Both the position numbers and the translations under genes were made by a program. This document shows, piece after piece, positions 17,503 through 27,140 of a DNA stretch of 64,000 nt. The DNA lies in the NCBI RefSeq assembly GCF_017877135.1, contig NZ_JAGIPH010000005.1, positions 353,377 to 417,376 on the forward strand, read 5' to 3'. Position 1 is the first letter of the stretch; each line of letters opens with the position of its first letter. The stretch comes from Neorhizobium galegae. Lineage in GTDB: Bacteria; Pseudomonadota; Alphaproteobacteria; Rhizobiales; Rhizobiaceae. The notes under the pieces were generated by a model that did no database searches, was not told the origin of the DNA, and saw only the letters and a list, made by a program, of their open reading frames with translations.

Positions 17503-20500
17503 TTACCGTGCCGGCTCGACCGTCATTCGCCCGGCCGCCGTGCGGGCAGAAAACTGCGGGCGATACATGTCTTCCACCACGGCGGCCGGATGATCATAGG
17601 TGCCGGGCGTGACGGCGCGCACCACATAGGCGAGCGTGATCTCGCGGGCATCGCCCTGGGCACGATCAAAGGCGGCGACAAAACGGTCGTTGCGGAATTC
17701 CGTATGAGCCGGCTGGACCTCGCCGATCCACTCGAAATTCGTCAGCTGGGCGCTGTCAACAAGGCTTGGATTGTCGATCTCGAAGCCGGCCGGCAGAAGA
17801 TCCTGGATGAGGATGCGCGACGGCCAGTCGTTCTCCTCGTTGACCGTCAGCACCACCACGTAACGCTGGTTCTGCTGGACGTCGCTGACGCTGACCTCTT
17901 CGCCGTCCAGCGTGTAATAGCTGCGGGCAATGGTAAAGCCCGCGCCGCCGGCGGCGGGCGGCTGGCGCGGTGAGGCAATCGTCGTCACCACGGCAGAGAC
18001 AGGATCCGCAGAGCGGTTGGCGAGGACGACGGAGGCAGACAGAAGCGCCTCGCCGGTCAGGCGCGTACTGTAGCTGCCGGATTTCGCTTCTCCGTTGACT
18101 GCAAGTTTCAACCCGTCGTCGCCCTTTTGCCGGGCGCGTGCCGCAAGCAGCATCCAGGCCTGTTCCTGGGTGCTGACATATTTCTTGGTCCGCCATTCCT
18201 TGGCGACGATCTGCGACAGCTGGGGCACGATCGGCGGCACCGGTCGGCTTTCGGCGGCAAGCGCCAGCACGGCCGCACCATCGCGCAGCTGCGATCCATA
18301 ATCGGAGCGCGACAGGCTGACCTTCGTCACCGATGCCTTCTCCGCCATCTGGAAAGCGGAGGCAAACACGGTTTTTGCCCGCTGCGCATCGCCATAAAGC
18401 GCAAGCGCCGACGCCAGATGCGCCTTCGACAAGGGCGTGGGGAAATCTCCGAGCATCGTATCGGCATAATAGCGCAGGTCGCTGATCGCCGCCTTGCGGT
18501 TGCGCGCAAGCACATAGAGCACGTAAGCGATCTCGCTGCCCTGGTCGCGGATATTGACGTCATAGGCGAGCGCGTTCTGCAGGTTGTCCAGCGCCTGCAC
18601 GAGCGCCTTTTCCGGCACGTCAAAACCCTGTTCGCGCGCGCGGGTAAGGAAATCGCTGACATAGGCATCCAGCCAGCGATCGCCGCCACCGGGACCCCAG
18701 AGACCAAAGCTTCCCGAGGACGACTGGTAGGAGAGCACGCGGTAGATGGCGTCCTGCACCCGCTTCTTCACCGCCGCATCGTCACCCATGCCGTTCTGGC
18801 GGTTGAGTTCCGTCAGGTAAAGCAACGGGATGGCGCGGCTCGTCGTCTGTTCCGCACAGCCATAGGGATAGCGGTCGAGCGCCATCAACAGGGCCGGCAC
18901 ATCGAATTCTGCCGAGCGCGTGACATTGAGTGCGACTGACGCGCCGGCAAGTTCGGCATCGGCCAGAAGATTGCCATCCACCGTCAGGCTCTGACCGGGC
19001 GCCAGCGCCAGAACCCGTCGCTCCGTCACCGGCAGAACGCCCGGGCGCACCGGAAGATCGAGCCCCTGCGTCAGCTTCGGCAATCCCTCCCCGTCAAGCG
19101 TCAGCGTCACCTTGCCGTCGCCCGGCTTTTCCCCCTTCACCTGCAACGTCACGGTCTGCTTGGCGCCGGCGTCCAGCCGCACCGCAGTTGCTGGCGTATC
19201 GATGCTGACCGCCTCATTGGACATCACGGACAGGCGATAATTGCCGGCCGGCGCATCGGTATTGGCAATGTCGAGCCTGAGGTTTGCCGTGTCACCCGGC
19301 GCCAGGAAGCGCGGCAGGCTCGCCGTCACCACCAGAGGATCGCGGATGACCACGTCCTTCGTCCCGTGGCCAATGCCAGATTTCGTCCAGGCAACCGCCA
19401 TGACGCGTGCCGTGCCATTGAACTGCGGAATGTCGAAGCTGACCTTCGCCTTGCCTTCAGCATCCAGCTTCACCGGGCCCGAGAAGAAGGCGACAAGCTT
19501 TTCCTTCGGCGGACTGCCCTGCAGCGCAACGCTACCACCATCGCCACCGGTTCTGAGACGCCCGGTGGCGCCCAGAGATCCGTCGATCAGGCGACCATAG
19601 AGATCGCGGATTTCCAGCCCCAGCTGCCGCTGGCCAAAATACCAAATATCCGGCGCCGGCGGCTCATAGCGGGTGAGGTTGAGAATGCCGACATCGACGG
19701 CGGCCACCGTCACATAGGCCTCTTCGGAGGCGCCGGCACCGGCAACCGCAATGTCGATATCGAGCGGCTGACGCGGCAGGGTCTTGTCCGGGCCTGAGAG
19801 CGTCACGGACAGATCGCGATCCTCCGGATCCACCGTCAGCCAGGTAATGCCGATGGCGCGCATCGGCATGCGGCTTTCCTGCGCATCGCCGGGCCGGTAA
19901 AGCGTTGCCGTCACATAAGCGCCCGCCCCCCAGGCGGCCGTGACCGGAATATCCACCTCACCACCGGTGTCGCCGATTTCGACATTCTGAACAGAAACGA
20001 GGTTTTCCGCGCCGCTGGTGATCATCAGCTGGCCGGCATAGCGGCTGGAGACTTTCAGCTTTGCCGTCTCGCCCACCTTGTAGGACGCCTTGTCGAGAGC
20101 GATTTCCAGCGCATCCGGCGTCTCGCTGGAGCTTGCCGTCACGAACCAGCCGGCATTGAATTCGACGCTGCTGGCCGGCCCATCCGCCTCGGTGCTCTGG
20201 ATTTCGAGGCGATAGCGCCCCCATTCCACCGGCACCGCAACCTTGCCGCCATCGGCTGCGGCCACGTTTACCGTGCCGTTTGCCACGAGCTTGGTGCGGT
20301 TGACCGGCTCGTAACGCCAGGAGCTTCCCTCGCGATACCACTGATAATCCCGCTCGATGCGCACAAGCTTCCAGGCAAGGCCGCTGGCGGCCTTTTTCTG
20401 CCCGTCCTCACCGACCAGGATGACATTGAAATTGCCGACGGAATTTTCCGTAAGGTCGCCCGAAAATTCCGGCTTGATGCCGATGCGTGGGCCATCGGGG

Positions 20501-22953
20501 CGCACCGGAAGCGTCAGACGGCGCTCCACCGCCCGTCCGCCGCCTTCCTTGAGGCGCACGACGATCTCGGCATCGGTGAGCTGCGTCGTATAGGCAAGCT
20601 CGGTGAGGCCGGCATCAAAGCTCGCCTTCCCCTCGTCATCGAGAACATCAAGACCGTCCAGCGGCAGACGTTCAGCTTCGCTTGCCTCTTCATCTGCAAG
20701 ACCGAAGAGATAGCCCTTGTAGGCTTCGCGAGCGCGGGTGTGCTTCAGAACAATCTCGCCTTCCAGCGACAGGCCGGCGGCCGGCGCACCGTAGAGGTAG
20801 CGGCCATCGACATCGACGGGCACTTCGCTGCCCAGCGTGATGTCCTTGGCCGTGCTCGTCAGGTCGAATTCGATGCGATCGGGCACGAAATCATCGACCA
20901 GGAAGCGTTTTTCCGAAATCGGCGATCCCTTGGGATCGGTAAACACCTGCATGGTCCAGGTGCCGCGCATGGCGGTTTCCCCAACCGGCAGATCCAGCGC
21001 ATAGCCGCCAAGCTTGCCGGTGTCGGTCATCCGCCGGTCTTCCACGCCATCCGGGCGCAGGAAGACAAAAGTCAGCGGCAGGTTGTCGATCGATCGTGCC
21101 TCGACATCGCGCGCCAGAACAGCGGCATGCACGGTTTCGCCGGGGCGGTAGATGCCGCGCTCCGTATAGGCATAGAGATCGATGGCGCCGGGTGCCGGGC
21201 GGCCCGTCACGCCACGGTCTGAGAGATCGAAGCCGGCACGGGTCATGTCGAGAAAGACGTAGTCCCCGCCCGCCTTCATGGCGGTCAGCACGGCAGGCAC
21301 CATGGCGGATGTGCCGCGGATGAGGCCGGCGCTGAAGGTGGCGCGGCCGTTGTCATCCGTCTTCGCCGTGCCCAGAACCTCGTTGTTCTTCGCAAGCAGC
21401 TGCAGATCCACGCCGGCGACCGGCTTGGCGCTAGCAAGCGACCGCACGAACACGTTGAGCCCGTCGGTGCCGGCATAGGTGGAGAGGCCAAGATCAGAGA
21501 CGACGAACCACTGGGTTGCCCTGTTGTCCCATTCACTGCTGGTCCCGGTGCCGGCAGTGGCTGTCAGCACGTAGACGCCCGGTTTGCGCTCAGGCAGCGC
21601 CTCGTCCACCGGAAAGCTCGTCACCACATCCTTGTTGATATCCTGGGCGATCTCGATGCTGCCCTGCCAGACGAGCTGACCACTGCTCGCCTCGATCTGC
21701 TCGGCCGAATAGCCGTCCATCTGGGTGAGGAACTGCGAATTGGCCAGAAGCGGCGCGATGTTGCGGTCGCCGATGCGATAAAGCTTCAGATTGGCGCTCG
21801 GCGTGTTGACCGACACCAGCGGAATGCCGCGCCGGGCCGTCGATGGCAGAACGAAACTGTCGCCGGTAAAGCGCACCGAGGGCGAGCGATCCTTGACGTA
21901 GAGATCGAGATCCACCGCCGCCTCGAGATTTTCGCCGACGGACGATGGAAGCCCGCGCCGCAGCACCAGCTTGTAGCGCTCGCCATGCGCAAGTCCCTCG
22001 ACGCAGATCTGGCTGTCCTTGGCCTCCAGCGCCTTGGGCGCAGCGCCGTTCAGGGTCACGAAGGGCGCATAGTCAGTGCCAGCCTTTACCAGCGGCTCGG
22101 AAAAGGTGACGCAGGCGCGCGGACTTGCGCTATCGGCATCGATCGTATGCTCGGTCACGCGAAAGCCGAAGCGGGTACGCAGATCATCGAGCCGCGCCTG
22201 GACAGTGCGCGCCGGCACCAGCGCCACGCTTTCTTTCAGCGCCGTGATGGCGGCACGATGGTTTTCCTGCCGCTCCAGCGCCTCGGCGAGAAGCGCCAGC
22301 GTCTGCGCACGCGTCTGGGCCGTGCGCGACACGGAATAGGCGTTGACGGCGGCAAGCACCGCCTTGGCCGTCATGTCGGACTTGTCCTTCACCGAATTGG
22401 CCGCCCGCGCCGCCTCGCTCCACAGCGATGAATCGTCCGGCTCAATGGCAAGGGCCGCAAGATAGGCCGTCACCGCAGCCTCCGCATCGCCGCCGACAAA
22501 CTCCACCTGGGCGAGCGCCTTCAGGCTTTCGAGCCCCTGGCCCTCAAGCTCCGAGGGGACTTCAAGCTGATCGCGAAGGGCTGCCGCCTCCTGAAGGGTC
22601 TCCGGCGTCAGGAAGGAGAGTTTTGCGGCAGCGCCAATATCGGGATCCGCGGCATCCGTCACGACCTTGCCCGCCACGGCACCGGCAAAATCGTTGCGCT
22701 GGCTGTAATCGGATTTGAGGAAACACCATTTGGCCTTCACGTTGTAGGTGAAGGCACGGCAGGATTTATCGGCGAGACAGGCGGTCTCACACTGGTCAAG
22801 CGGCACGTTCTTGACGGTGCGCAGGTCGAAACCGACATAATCGGCATCCTCCACCGTCTCGATCCGGCGTTCGCTTTGCTGGGAAAAGACCGGCACTGCC
22901 AGCAAGAGGCCTGCGACAAGAGCGGATAGGCCCAGTGAAACGCGCTTAGACAT
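17503..22953 (-). CDS. Bacterial alpha-2-macroglobulin with N-terminal PAN domain (YfhM type)
   Basis: The 1816-residue secreted protein has a signal peptide (MSKRVSLGLSALVAGLLLAV, cut near SQQ at about 24-26) and then a cysteine-rich PAN/apple-like module (CETACLADKSCRAFTYN). Next come macroglobulin domains and, far into the protein, the thioester motif YGCAEQTTSRA with Cys1366 and Gln1369. The thioester is kept (CAEQ), so covalent trapping of attacking proteases in the periplasm is plausible. There is no Cys after the signal sequence that would clearly make it a lipoprotein. ATG 22953 is chosen over 22971 because the signal peptide begins there. Confidence 0.92.
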   Translation of the reverse strand: MSKRVSLGLSALVAGLLLAVPVFSQQSERRIETVEDADYVGFDLRTVKNVPLDQCETACLADKSCRAFTYNVKAKWCFLKSDYSQRNDFAGAVAGKVVTDAADPDIGAAAKLSFLTPETLQEAAALRDQLEVPSELEGQGLESLKALAQVEFVGGDAEAAVTAYLAALAIEPDDSSLWSEAARAANSVKDKSDMTAKAVLAAVNAYSVSRTAQTRAQTLALLAEALERQENHRAAITALKESVALVPARTVQARLDDLRTRFGFRVTEHTIDADSASPRACVTFSEPLVKAGTDYAPFVTLNGAAPKALEAKDSQICVEGLAHGERYKLVLRRGLPSSVGENLEAAVDLDLYVKDRSPSVRFTGDSFVLPSTARRGIPLVSVNTPSANLKLYRIGDRNIAPLLANSQFLTQMDGYSAEQIEASSGQLVWQGSIEIAQDINKDVVTSFPVDEALPERKPGVYVLTATAGTGTSSEWDNRATQWFVVSDLGLSTYAGTDGLNVFVRSLASAKPVAGVDLQLLAKNNEVLGTAKTDDNGRATFSAGLIRGTSAMVPAVLTAMKAGGDYVFLDMTRAGFDLSDRGVTGRPAPGAIDLYAYTERGIYRPGETVHAAVLARDVEARSIDNLPLTFVFLRPDGVEDRRMTDTGKLGGYALDLPVGETAMRGTWTMQVFTDPKGSPISEKRFLVDDFVPDRIEFDLTSTAKDITLGSEVPVDVDGRYLYGAPAAGLSLEGEIVLKHTRAREAYKGYLFGLADEEASEAERLPLDGLDVLDDEGKASFDAGLTELAYTTQLTDAEIVVRLKEGGGRAVERRLTLPVRPDGPRIGIKPEFSGDLTENSVGNFNVILVGEDGQKKAASGLAWKLVRIERDYQWYREGSSWRYEPVNRTKLVANGTVNVAAADGGKVAVPVEWGRYRLEIQSTEADGPASSVEFNAGWFVTASSSETPDALEIALDKASYKVGETAKLKVSSRYAGQLMITSGAENLVSVQNVEIGDTGGEVDIPVTAAWGAGAYVTATLYRPGDAQESRMPMRAIGITWLTVDPEDRDLSVTLSGPDKTLPRQPLDIDIAVAGAGASEEAYVTVAAVDVGILNLTRYEPPAPDIWYFGQRQLGLEIRDLYGRLIDGSLGATGRLRTGGDGGSVALQGSPPKEKLVAFFSGPVKLDAEGKAKVSFDIPQFNGTARVMAVAWTKSGIGHGTKDVVIRDPLVVTASLPRFLAPGDTANLRLDIANTDAPAGNYRLSVMSNEAVSIDTPATAVRLDAGAKQTVTLQVKGEKPGDGKVTLTLDGEGLPKLTQGLDLPVRPGVLPVTERRVLALAPGQSLTVDGNLLADAELAGASVALNVTRSAEFDVPALLMALDRYPYGCAEQTTSRAIPLLYLTELNRQNGMGDDAAVKKRVQDAIYRVLSYQSSSGSFGLWGPGGGDRWLDAYVSDFLTRAREQGFDVPEKALVQALDNLQNALAYDVNIRDQGSEIAYVLYVLARNRKAAISDLRYYADTMLGDFPTPLSKAHLASALALYGDAQRAKTVFASAFQMAEKASVTKVSLSRSDYGSQLRDGAAVLALAAESRPVPPIVPQLSQIVAKEWRTKKYVSTQEQAWMLLAARARQKGDDGLKLAVNGEAKSGSYSTRLTGEALLSASVVLANRSADPVSAVVTTIASPRQPPAAGGAGFTIARSYYTLDGEEVSVSDVQQNQRYVVVLTVNEENDWPSRILIQDLLPAGFEIDNPSLVDSAQLTNFEWIGEVQPAHTEFRNDRFVAAFDRAQGDAREITLAYVVRAVTPGTYDHPAAVVEDMYRPQFSARTAAGRMTVEPAR

Positions 22954-23142
22954 GAAGGTCCTCCCCGGCACGTGGCGTTCGACGGGCTGAAGTCTTCTTT
23001 CGTCAGAAGATGCTTGTCAATGCGATACTTACTTTCATTCCAAATGCGCGCGGGCATTTCAGACAAGCGCGCTGGTCTGGCGCCGGCAGGCTTGATAAAC
23101 CATTGTCGGCTCCGCAGGAGAGAGCGCAAGGACCGCCGGATC

Positions 23143-23538
23143 ATGCAGCACGACGTCAGCAATGCCCCGAAGATCATTCTGCGGCTGGATTTTCCGCCGG
23201 CAGACCGGCTGGGGCGCGGCAAGATTGAGCTTCTGGAGCATATCCGCGAGACCGGCTCGATTTCCGCCGCGGGGCGGGCAATGGACATGTCCTATCGCCG
23301 CGCCTGGCTCCTGGTCGACGCACTGAACCATATGTTCGATCAGCCCGCCGTGGAACCGCAGCGGGGTGGCAAACAGGGCGGTGGAGCCCAATTGACGGCC
23401 TTCGGCGAGGAGCTGATCATCCGCTTCCGCACCATGCAGCAAAAAGCCGAGGCCGCCATGGCAGACGACCTCGACTGGTTCATGAGCCGGACAATCGCTC
23501 CGGCGGGCGGGGCGCCTGCGCAAACATCCTCACGCTGA
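23143..23538 (+). CDS. modE: ModE-type one-domain molybdate regulator
   Basis: The 131-residue protein is the ModE N-terminal winged-helix domain (LysR-like): RLGRGKIELLEHIRETGSI, then SAAGRAMDMSYRRAWLLVD, the typical recognition helix. It lacks the C-terminal Mop/TOBE molybdate-binding domains of E. coli ModE, so how or whether it senses molybdate is not visible. It lies about 770 bases from modC and is the best candidate to act on the palindromes at the modA promoter. It starts 189 bases from the divergent A2M gene. Upstream in-frame sequence to 22972 is not homologous and is left out. Confidence 0.87.
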   Translation: MQHDVSNAPKIILRLDFPPADRLGRGKIELLEHIRETGSISAAGRAMDMSYRRAWLLVDALNHMFDQPAVEPQRGGKQGGGAQLTAFGEELIIRFRTMQQKAEAAMADDLDWFMSRTIAPAGGAPAQTSSR

Positions 23539-23552
23539 GACTGTTTGCGCAG
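23516..23552. terminator. Inverted repeat at the modE/DUF1003 convergent junction
   Basis: CTGCGCAAACA at 23516-23526 and TGTTTGCGCAG at 23542-23552 form a perfect 11-base inverted repeat with a 15-base loop that contains the modE stop. A smaller TGTCC/GGACA repeat follows at 23554-23569. Neither strand has a T-run, so this may be a two-way transcription block or an mRNA 3' protector rather than a standard intrinsic terminator. Confidence 0.55.
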
Positions 23553-23571
23553 ATGTCCAGGCGAGGACACT

Positions 23572-24054
23572 TCAGTTGACGGCTGCCTGCTCGTCATTTG
23601 CCGATGCTGCTGTGCCCAGCTGCAGGCGGATCAGCATGGCAAGATCGCCCGAGAGGGCATCCACCTTGGCATGCAGATTGGCGATCTCGGCTTCCGAGCG
23701 CAGGTTGGTTTCATAATCCAGCCGTGCAGCCAGCCGATCCTTGGCGGCCTGGCGGTTCTGGCTCATCATGATGACCGGGGCCTGCAAAGCGGCCACCATG
23801 GACAGCATCAGGTTCAGGAAGATGTAGGGGAACGGGTCGAAGGCATTGGCGGCCAGAACCACCGAATTCAGAATTGCCCAGGCAATCAGGAAAATGCTGA
23901 AGCCGATGATGAAGCTCCACGAACCGCCGATGGCGGCGACGCGGTCAGCCAGACGGTCGCCGAAGGTCGAGCGTTCGGCAAAGATTTCGTTCGGGTCCTT
24001 GCTGACGCCCGGACGACGCAGATGGGCTGCGAAAAAACGGATGGTTGCGTTCAT
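23572..24054 (-). CDS. DUF1003 family membrane protein
   Basis: The 160-residue protein has the DUF1003 core: FGDRLADRVAAIGGSWSFI followed by two membrane helices (about 50-70 and 83-105), with FPYIFLNLMLSMVAALQAP and IMMSQNRQAAKDR between and after. The C-terminal third looks like a coiled coil (DYETNLRSEAEIANLHAKVDAL cut into heptad-like spacing). The function of the family is unknown. ATG 24054 is preceded by AAGGAG with six-base spacing, better than the GTG two codons upstream. A structured leader lies directly upstream. Confidence 0.85.
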   Translation of the reverse strand: MNATIRFFAAHLRRPGVSKDPNEIFAERSTFGDRLADRVAAIGGSWSFIIGFSIFLIAWAILNSVVLAANAFDPFPYIFLNLMLSMVAALQAPVIMMSQNRQAAKDRLAARLDYETNLRSEAEIANLHAKVDALSGDLAMLIRLQLGTAASANDEQAAVN

Positions 24055-24060
24055 GCTCAC

Positions 24061-24200
24061 CTCCTTGGACGACCGGCCGTTTGCGGCGGTCGCAGGAGGC
24101 TGACACCAATCAGCTCAATGCGGCAGCCACAAACGGCGCGGTCAATCGACTATGATCGTTGCTCGGCATGATCCCCTCGGGGGTCGGTTCTAAAGGAAAG
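24061..24200 (-). promoter_or_regulatory. Candidate structured 5' leader of the DUF1003 gene
   Basis: Reading the minus strand toward the start codon, GCCGTTTG pairs with CAAACGGC near the ribosome binding site, enclosing about 45 bases. Inside are GCTGA-TTGGTG-TCAGC and an overlapping GGCTG/CAGCC pairing that could not form at the same time. The outer right arm ends about 10 bases before AAGGAG. Nested and mutually exclusive stems suggest a cis-acting RNA. I do not match it to a known class; the yybP-ykoY manganese motif was considered and its conserved segments were not found. Confidence 0.4.
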
Positions 24201-24309
24201 ACGCACGAAGCGTGCGCCAGATCGAGGTAGTCCTGCCGGCGGCGTTCGTCAAATGGAAAATCACGAGCCTTGTGCACTGCGGCAGAGCCTCAAATTCACA
24301 TTTTCGAGA

Positions 24310-25377
24310 TCAATGCGGATCAAGGGCTACGGTCTTGATGATGGCATGCACGCTGCGTCCGGGCATCAGGTTGAGCCGGGCGACGGACTGCGTCGTAATG
24401 CGCGACTGGACACGTTCCTCGCCACAAGCAAGCTCGATATCGGCAGCACCCTCGCCGGCCGGCACGATGGACAGGATCCGCCCCTCCAGCACGTTGAGCG
24501 CACTGATGCCCTCCGGCCGCTGCGTTGCCAGCAGCACTTCCCGCGCCGGAATATGGACGCGCAGCGGACGCCCCGTTTCGAGCCCTCCGCGCGGCACCAC
24601 CAGCTCGACACCGGCAAAGCCGATGACCGCAAGGCCCGATACGGCATCAATGGAGAGGACCCGGCCCGACAGCACGCTGCCCGCCTCGCGCCCGGTCGCC
24701 TCGAAGGCACCCTTCAGCATCTCGGAGGCGCTGCCGCTTGCCGCCACACGACCCTCGGCCAGCACCACCACGCGGTCCGCCAGGCGCGCCACTTCAGACA
24801 CCGAGTGGCTGACATAGAGAATGGGAAGGTCGAGTTCGTCGCGCAGGCGCTCGAGATAGGGCAGGATTTCGGCCTTGCGCGCCTCATCGAGTGCCGACAG
24901 AGGCTCATCCATCAGCAGCATGCGCGGGGCAGACAACAGCGCGCGGCCAATCGCCACCCGCTGCTTTTCGCCGCCGGAAAGATTGCCCGGCCAGCGATCG
25001 AGAAGAGCGCCGATGCCCAGCATGTCGAGCACCCGGTCCATGCCGTCACGCCTTGCACCCGCGCCTGCAAACCAGCGGCCATAGGCGAGATTCTGGCGCA
25101 CGCTCATATGCGGAAAGAGGCGCGGCTCCTGAAACACATAACCGAAGCGACGCCGATGCGCCGGCACCGCCACGCGGGCATCCGTATCGACCAGCACCTC
25201 GCCATCGAGCACCACGCGCCCGCTGTCAGGCGCGACCAGCCCGCCCACGATGCGCAGCACCGATGTCTTGCCCGAGCCGGACCGGCCGAACAGGGCCGTC
25301 ACGCCCCGCGCGGAGGAAAACGACACATCGAGTGAAAACGTCCCTTGCCGATGGCGAATGTCGACGGACAGCGTCAT
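24310..25377 (-). CDS. modC: Molybdate ABC transporter ATP-binding protein ModC
   Basis: The 355-residue protein powers molybdate import. The NBD has Walker [12 protein letters not shown], the Q-loop [14 protein letters not shown], signature [16 protein letters not shown], Walker [13 protein letters not shown] and the switch [11 protein letters not shown]-terminal TOBE/Mop domain (about residues 290-352: [28 protein letters not shown]) binds molybdate. ATG 25377 overlaps the modB stop by four bases; the longer frame upstream is antiparallel noise over modB. Confidence 0.95.
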   Translation of the reverse strand: MTLSVDIRHRQGTFSLDVSFSSARGVTALFGRSGSGKTSVLRIVGGLVAPDSGRVVLDGEVLVDTDARVAVPAHRRRFGYVFQEPRLFPHMSVRQNLAYGRWFAGAGARRDGMDRVLDMLGIGALLDRWPGNLSGGEKQRVAIGRALLSAPRMLLMDEPLSALDEARKAEILPYLERLRDELDLPILYVSHSVSEVARLADRVVVLAEGRVAASGSASEMLKGAFEATGREAGSVLSGRVLSIDAVSGLAVIGFAGVELVVPRGGLETGRPLRVHIPAREVLLATQRPEGISALNVLEGRILSIVPAGEGAADIELACGEERVQSRITTQSVARLNLMPGRSVHAIIKTVALDPH

Positions 25378-26114
25378 TGCGCATGGATCCTTTTGCCGAT
25401 CATCCGCGAGAGCGCTTCCGATGCCAGAAGGGCAGCCATGGAAAGCACGATGGCAACCAGCGTCAGCCTCAGGGCGCCCGCATCGCCGCCCGGCACCTGG
25501 GTAAAGGTATAGATGGCGGCAGACAGCGTCTGCGTCTCCCCGGGAATGTTGGAGACGAAGGTGATCGTTGCACCGAACTCCCCCATGGCCTTGGCAAAGG
25601 CGAGGATCATGCCGGCCACGACGCCCGGCAGCATCAGCGGCAGCGTGACGGTTAGGAACACGAAGAGCGGCGAGGCGCCAAGCGTGCCGGCGGCTTCCTC
25701 CAGCTTGGCATCCACCGCCTCGATCGACAGGCGGATGGAGCGTACCATCAGCGGAAAGCCCATGACGGCGCAGGCCAGGGCCGCCCCTGTCCAACGGAAG
25801 GAGAGCACGATGCCGAAGTGATCTGCGAGAAAGGCGCCGATCGGTCCGCGCCGGCCAAACAGAATGAGCAGAATATAGCCGGTCACCACCGGCGGCAGGA
25901 TGAGCGGAAGGTGGACCAGCCCGTTCAGCAGCGACTTTCCCCAGAAACGGCCACGCGCCAGCACATAGGCTGTGAGAACGCCGAATGGCAGGCTGGCGAC
26001 CATGGCGACGACCGACACCTGAAGACTGAGACGAATGGCCGCCCATTCCTCGGGGCTTAATGAAAATGCGTCCAAATCCGGCACCTGCAACACATCCGGC
26101 AATGACAACGGCAC
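25374..26114 (-). CDS. modB: Molybdate ABC transporter permease ModB
   Basis: The 246-residue inner-membrane protein has about five hydrophobic helices and the BPD permease EAA loop [21 protein letters not shown], followed by [23 protein letters not shown], which is diagnostic of ModB. It sits between modA (18-base gap) and modC (four-base overlap), giving the operon modA-modB-modC. Confidence 0.95.
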   Translation of the reverse strand: MPLSLPDVLQVPDLDAFSLSPEEWAAIRLSLQVSVVAMVASLPFGVLTAYVLARGRFWGKSLLNGLVHLPLILPPVVTGYILLILFGRRGPIGAFLADHFGIVLSFRWTGAALACAVMGFPLMVRSIRLSIEAVDAKLEEAAGTLGASPLFVFLTVTLPLMLPGVVAGMILAFAKAMGEFGATITFVSNIPGETQTLSAAIYTFTQVPGGDAGALRLTLVAIVLSMAALLASEALSRMIGKRIHAQ

Positions 26115-26132
26115 GTCGCCTGCAGCTTCACC

Positions 26133-26924
26133 CTACTTCAGAAAGGCAAAGCCCTGCGACTGGAAAAATGGCGCAGCCTTTGGTGATTTGAGGAAATCGA
26201 GATAGGCGGCGACGGAGGGGTTACTCGACTCGCTGAGTGCTGCGACCGGATAGATGATCGGCGGATGCGTATCCTGCGGAAAAGTGCCGACGATTGAAAC
26301 GCCCGGATCGGCCGCCGCATCCGTCTGGTAGACGATGCCATAGGCCGCTTCCCCGCGCGACACCAGCGCCAGCGCGCCGCGGACATTTTCAGCGCCCGCA
26401 ACCTTTGACGCGACGGTGCTCCAGACGCCAAGCTTTTCCAGCGCCGCCTTGCCGTATTTACCGGCCGGAACGCTGTCGACAGACCCCATGGCCAGGCGAC
26501 TGTCGCCCAGCAATTCGGCAAGATCGAAGCCGGGCCTGATATCGACCGGCTTTGCCTTCTCCTTCGGCGCCACAAGAACGATGCGGTTTCCGACGAGGTT
26601 GCTGCGCGTGTCGGGTGCGATCAATTGCTTGCCGGCGAGATAATCCATCCAGTCGAGATCGGCCGAAATGAACACATCGGCCGGCGCACCCGCTTCGATC
26701 TGTTTGGCAAGCGCCGAACTTGCCGCATAGGAGGTGGTCACCTCGACGCCCGTATCCGCGCGGTAAGCGGCATTGGCCGCATCCAGCGCGTTCTTCATGC
26801 TGGCGGCGGCAAAGACGGTGATCTTTTCCGCGGCCAAAGCCGGAGCGGTCGCCGAAAGGCAGGTGAAGCCGAGAGCGGCAAAGGCTGAAAGGAGGCTGGC
26901 AAGGCACTGGCGGCGGGTCGGCAT
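26133..26924 (-). CDS. modA: Molybdate-binding periplasmic protein ModA
   Basis: The 263-residue protein has a signal peptide (about residues 1-31, ending APALAAEK) and the ModA fold beginning ITVFAAASMKNALDAA, with YAASSALAKQIEAGAPADVFISAD, the oxyanion-binding region. It captures molybdate or tungstate for ModBC. ATG 26924 is chosen because a normal signal peptide begins there; the ORF runs further upstream but crosses the promoter palindromes. It leads the modABC operon. Confidence 0.94.
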   Translation of the reverse strand: MPTRRQCLASLLSAFAALGFTCLSATAPALAAEKITVFAAASMKNALDAANAAYRADTGVEVTTSYAASSALAKQIEAGAPADVFISADLDWMDYLAGKQLIAPDTRSNLVGNRIVLVAPKEKAKPVDIRPGFDLAELLGDSRLAMGSVDSVPAGKYGKAALEKLGVWSTVASKVAGAENVRGALALVSRGEAAYGIVYQTDAAADPGVSIVGTFPQDTHPPIIYPVAALSESSNPSVAAYLDFLKSPKAAPFFQSQGFAFLK

Positions 26925-26937
26925 GGCGTCTCCTATG

Positions 26938-26959
26938 GATATATTTGTCAAAACATATC
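26938..26959. promoter_or_regulatory. Palindrome upstream of modA, ModE-box candidate
   Basis: An imperfect 22-base palindrome with outer arms GATAT/ATATC starts 14 bases upstream of the modA start. AT-rich palindromes with TAT-type half sites are typical of ModE (Mo-box) operators, and a modE-like gene is about 3 kb away. It overlaps where the modA mRNA start or -10 should be, fitting repression when molybdate is ample. The exact Mo-box consensus was not aligned. Confidence 0.5.
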
Positions 26960-26980
26960 GCATTCGCCGCAAATCGCCAG

Positions 26981-27000
26981 CGTTATATTTCTGGAAATAC
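26981..27000. promoter_or_regulatory. Second palindrome between modA and the molybdoenzyme gene
   Basis: CGTTATATTTCTGGAAATAC contains TATTTC-TG-GAAATA, a six-base perfect inverted repeat, and begins with CGTTATAT, which resembles a Mo-box half site. It lies 140 bases before the divergent sulfite-oxidase-fold gene and 57 bases from modA, so it could act on either promoter. Confidence 0.4.
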
Positions 27001-27140
27001 AGCCATTCGCGTTGCTCTCTCTTCGACTGGACAGCCGTTCCGGGAGCAGGCACATTCAAGCCGCGTGTCCGAAGGTCAAACCCGGAACGATCGGCAAAGG
27101 CCACCGTTTTCTGGACACAACAGAGACAAGGATCACCCCC

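Noticed and set aside
24061..24200. yybP-ykoY manganese riboswitch in front of DUF1003
   Set aside because: The conserved segments of that class were not found by eye. Kept only as an unassigned structured leader.
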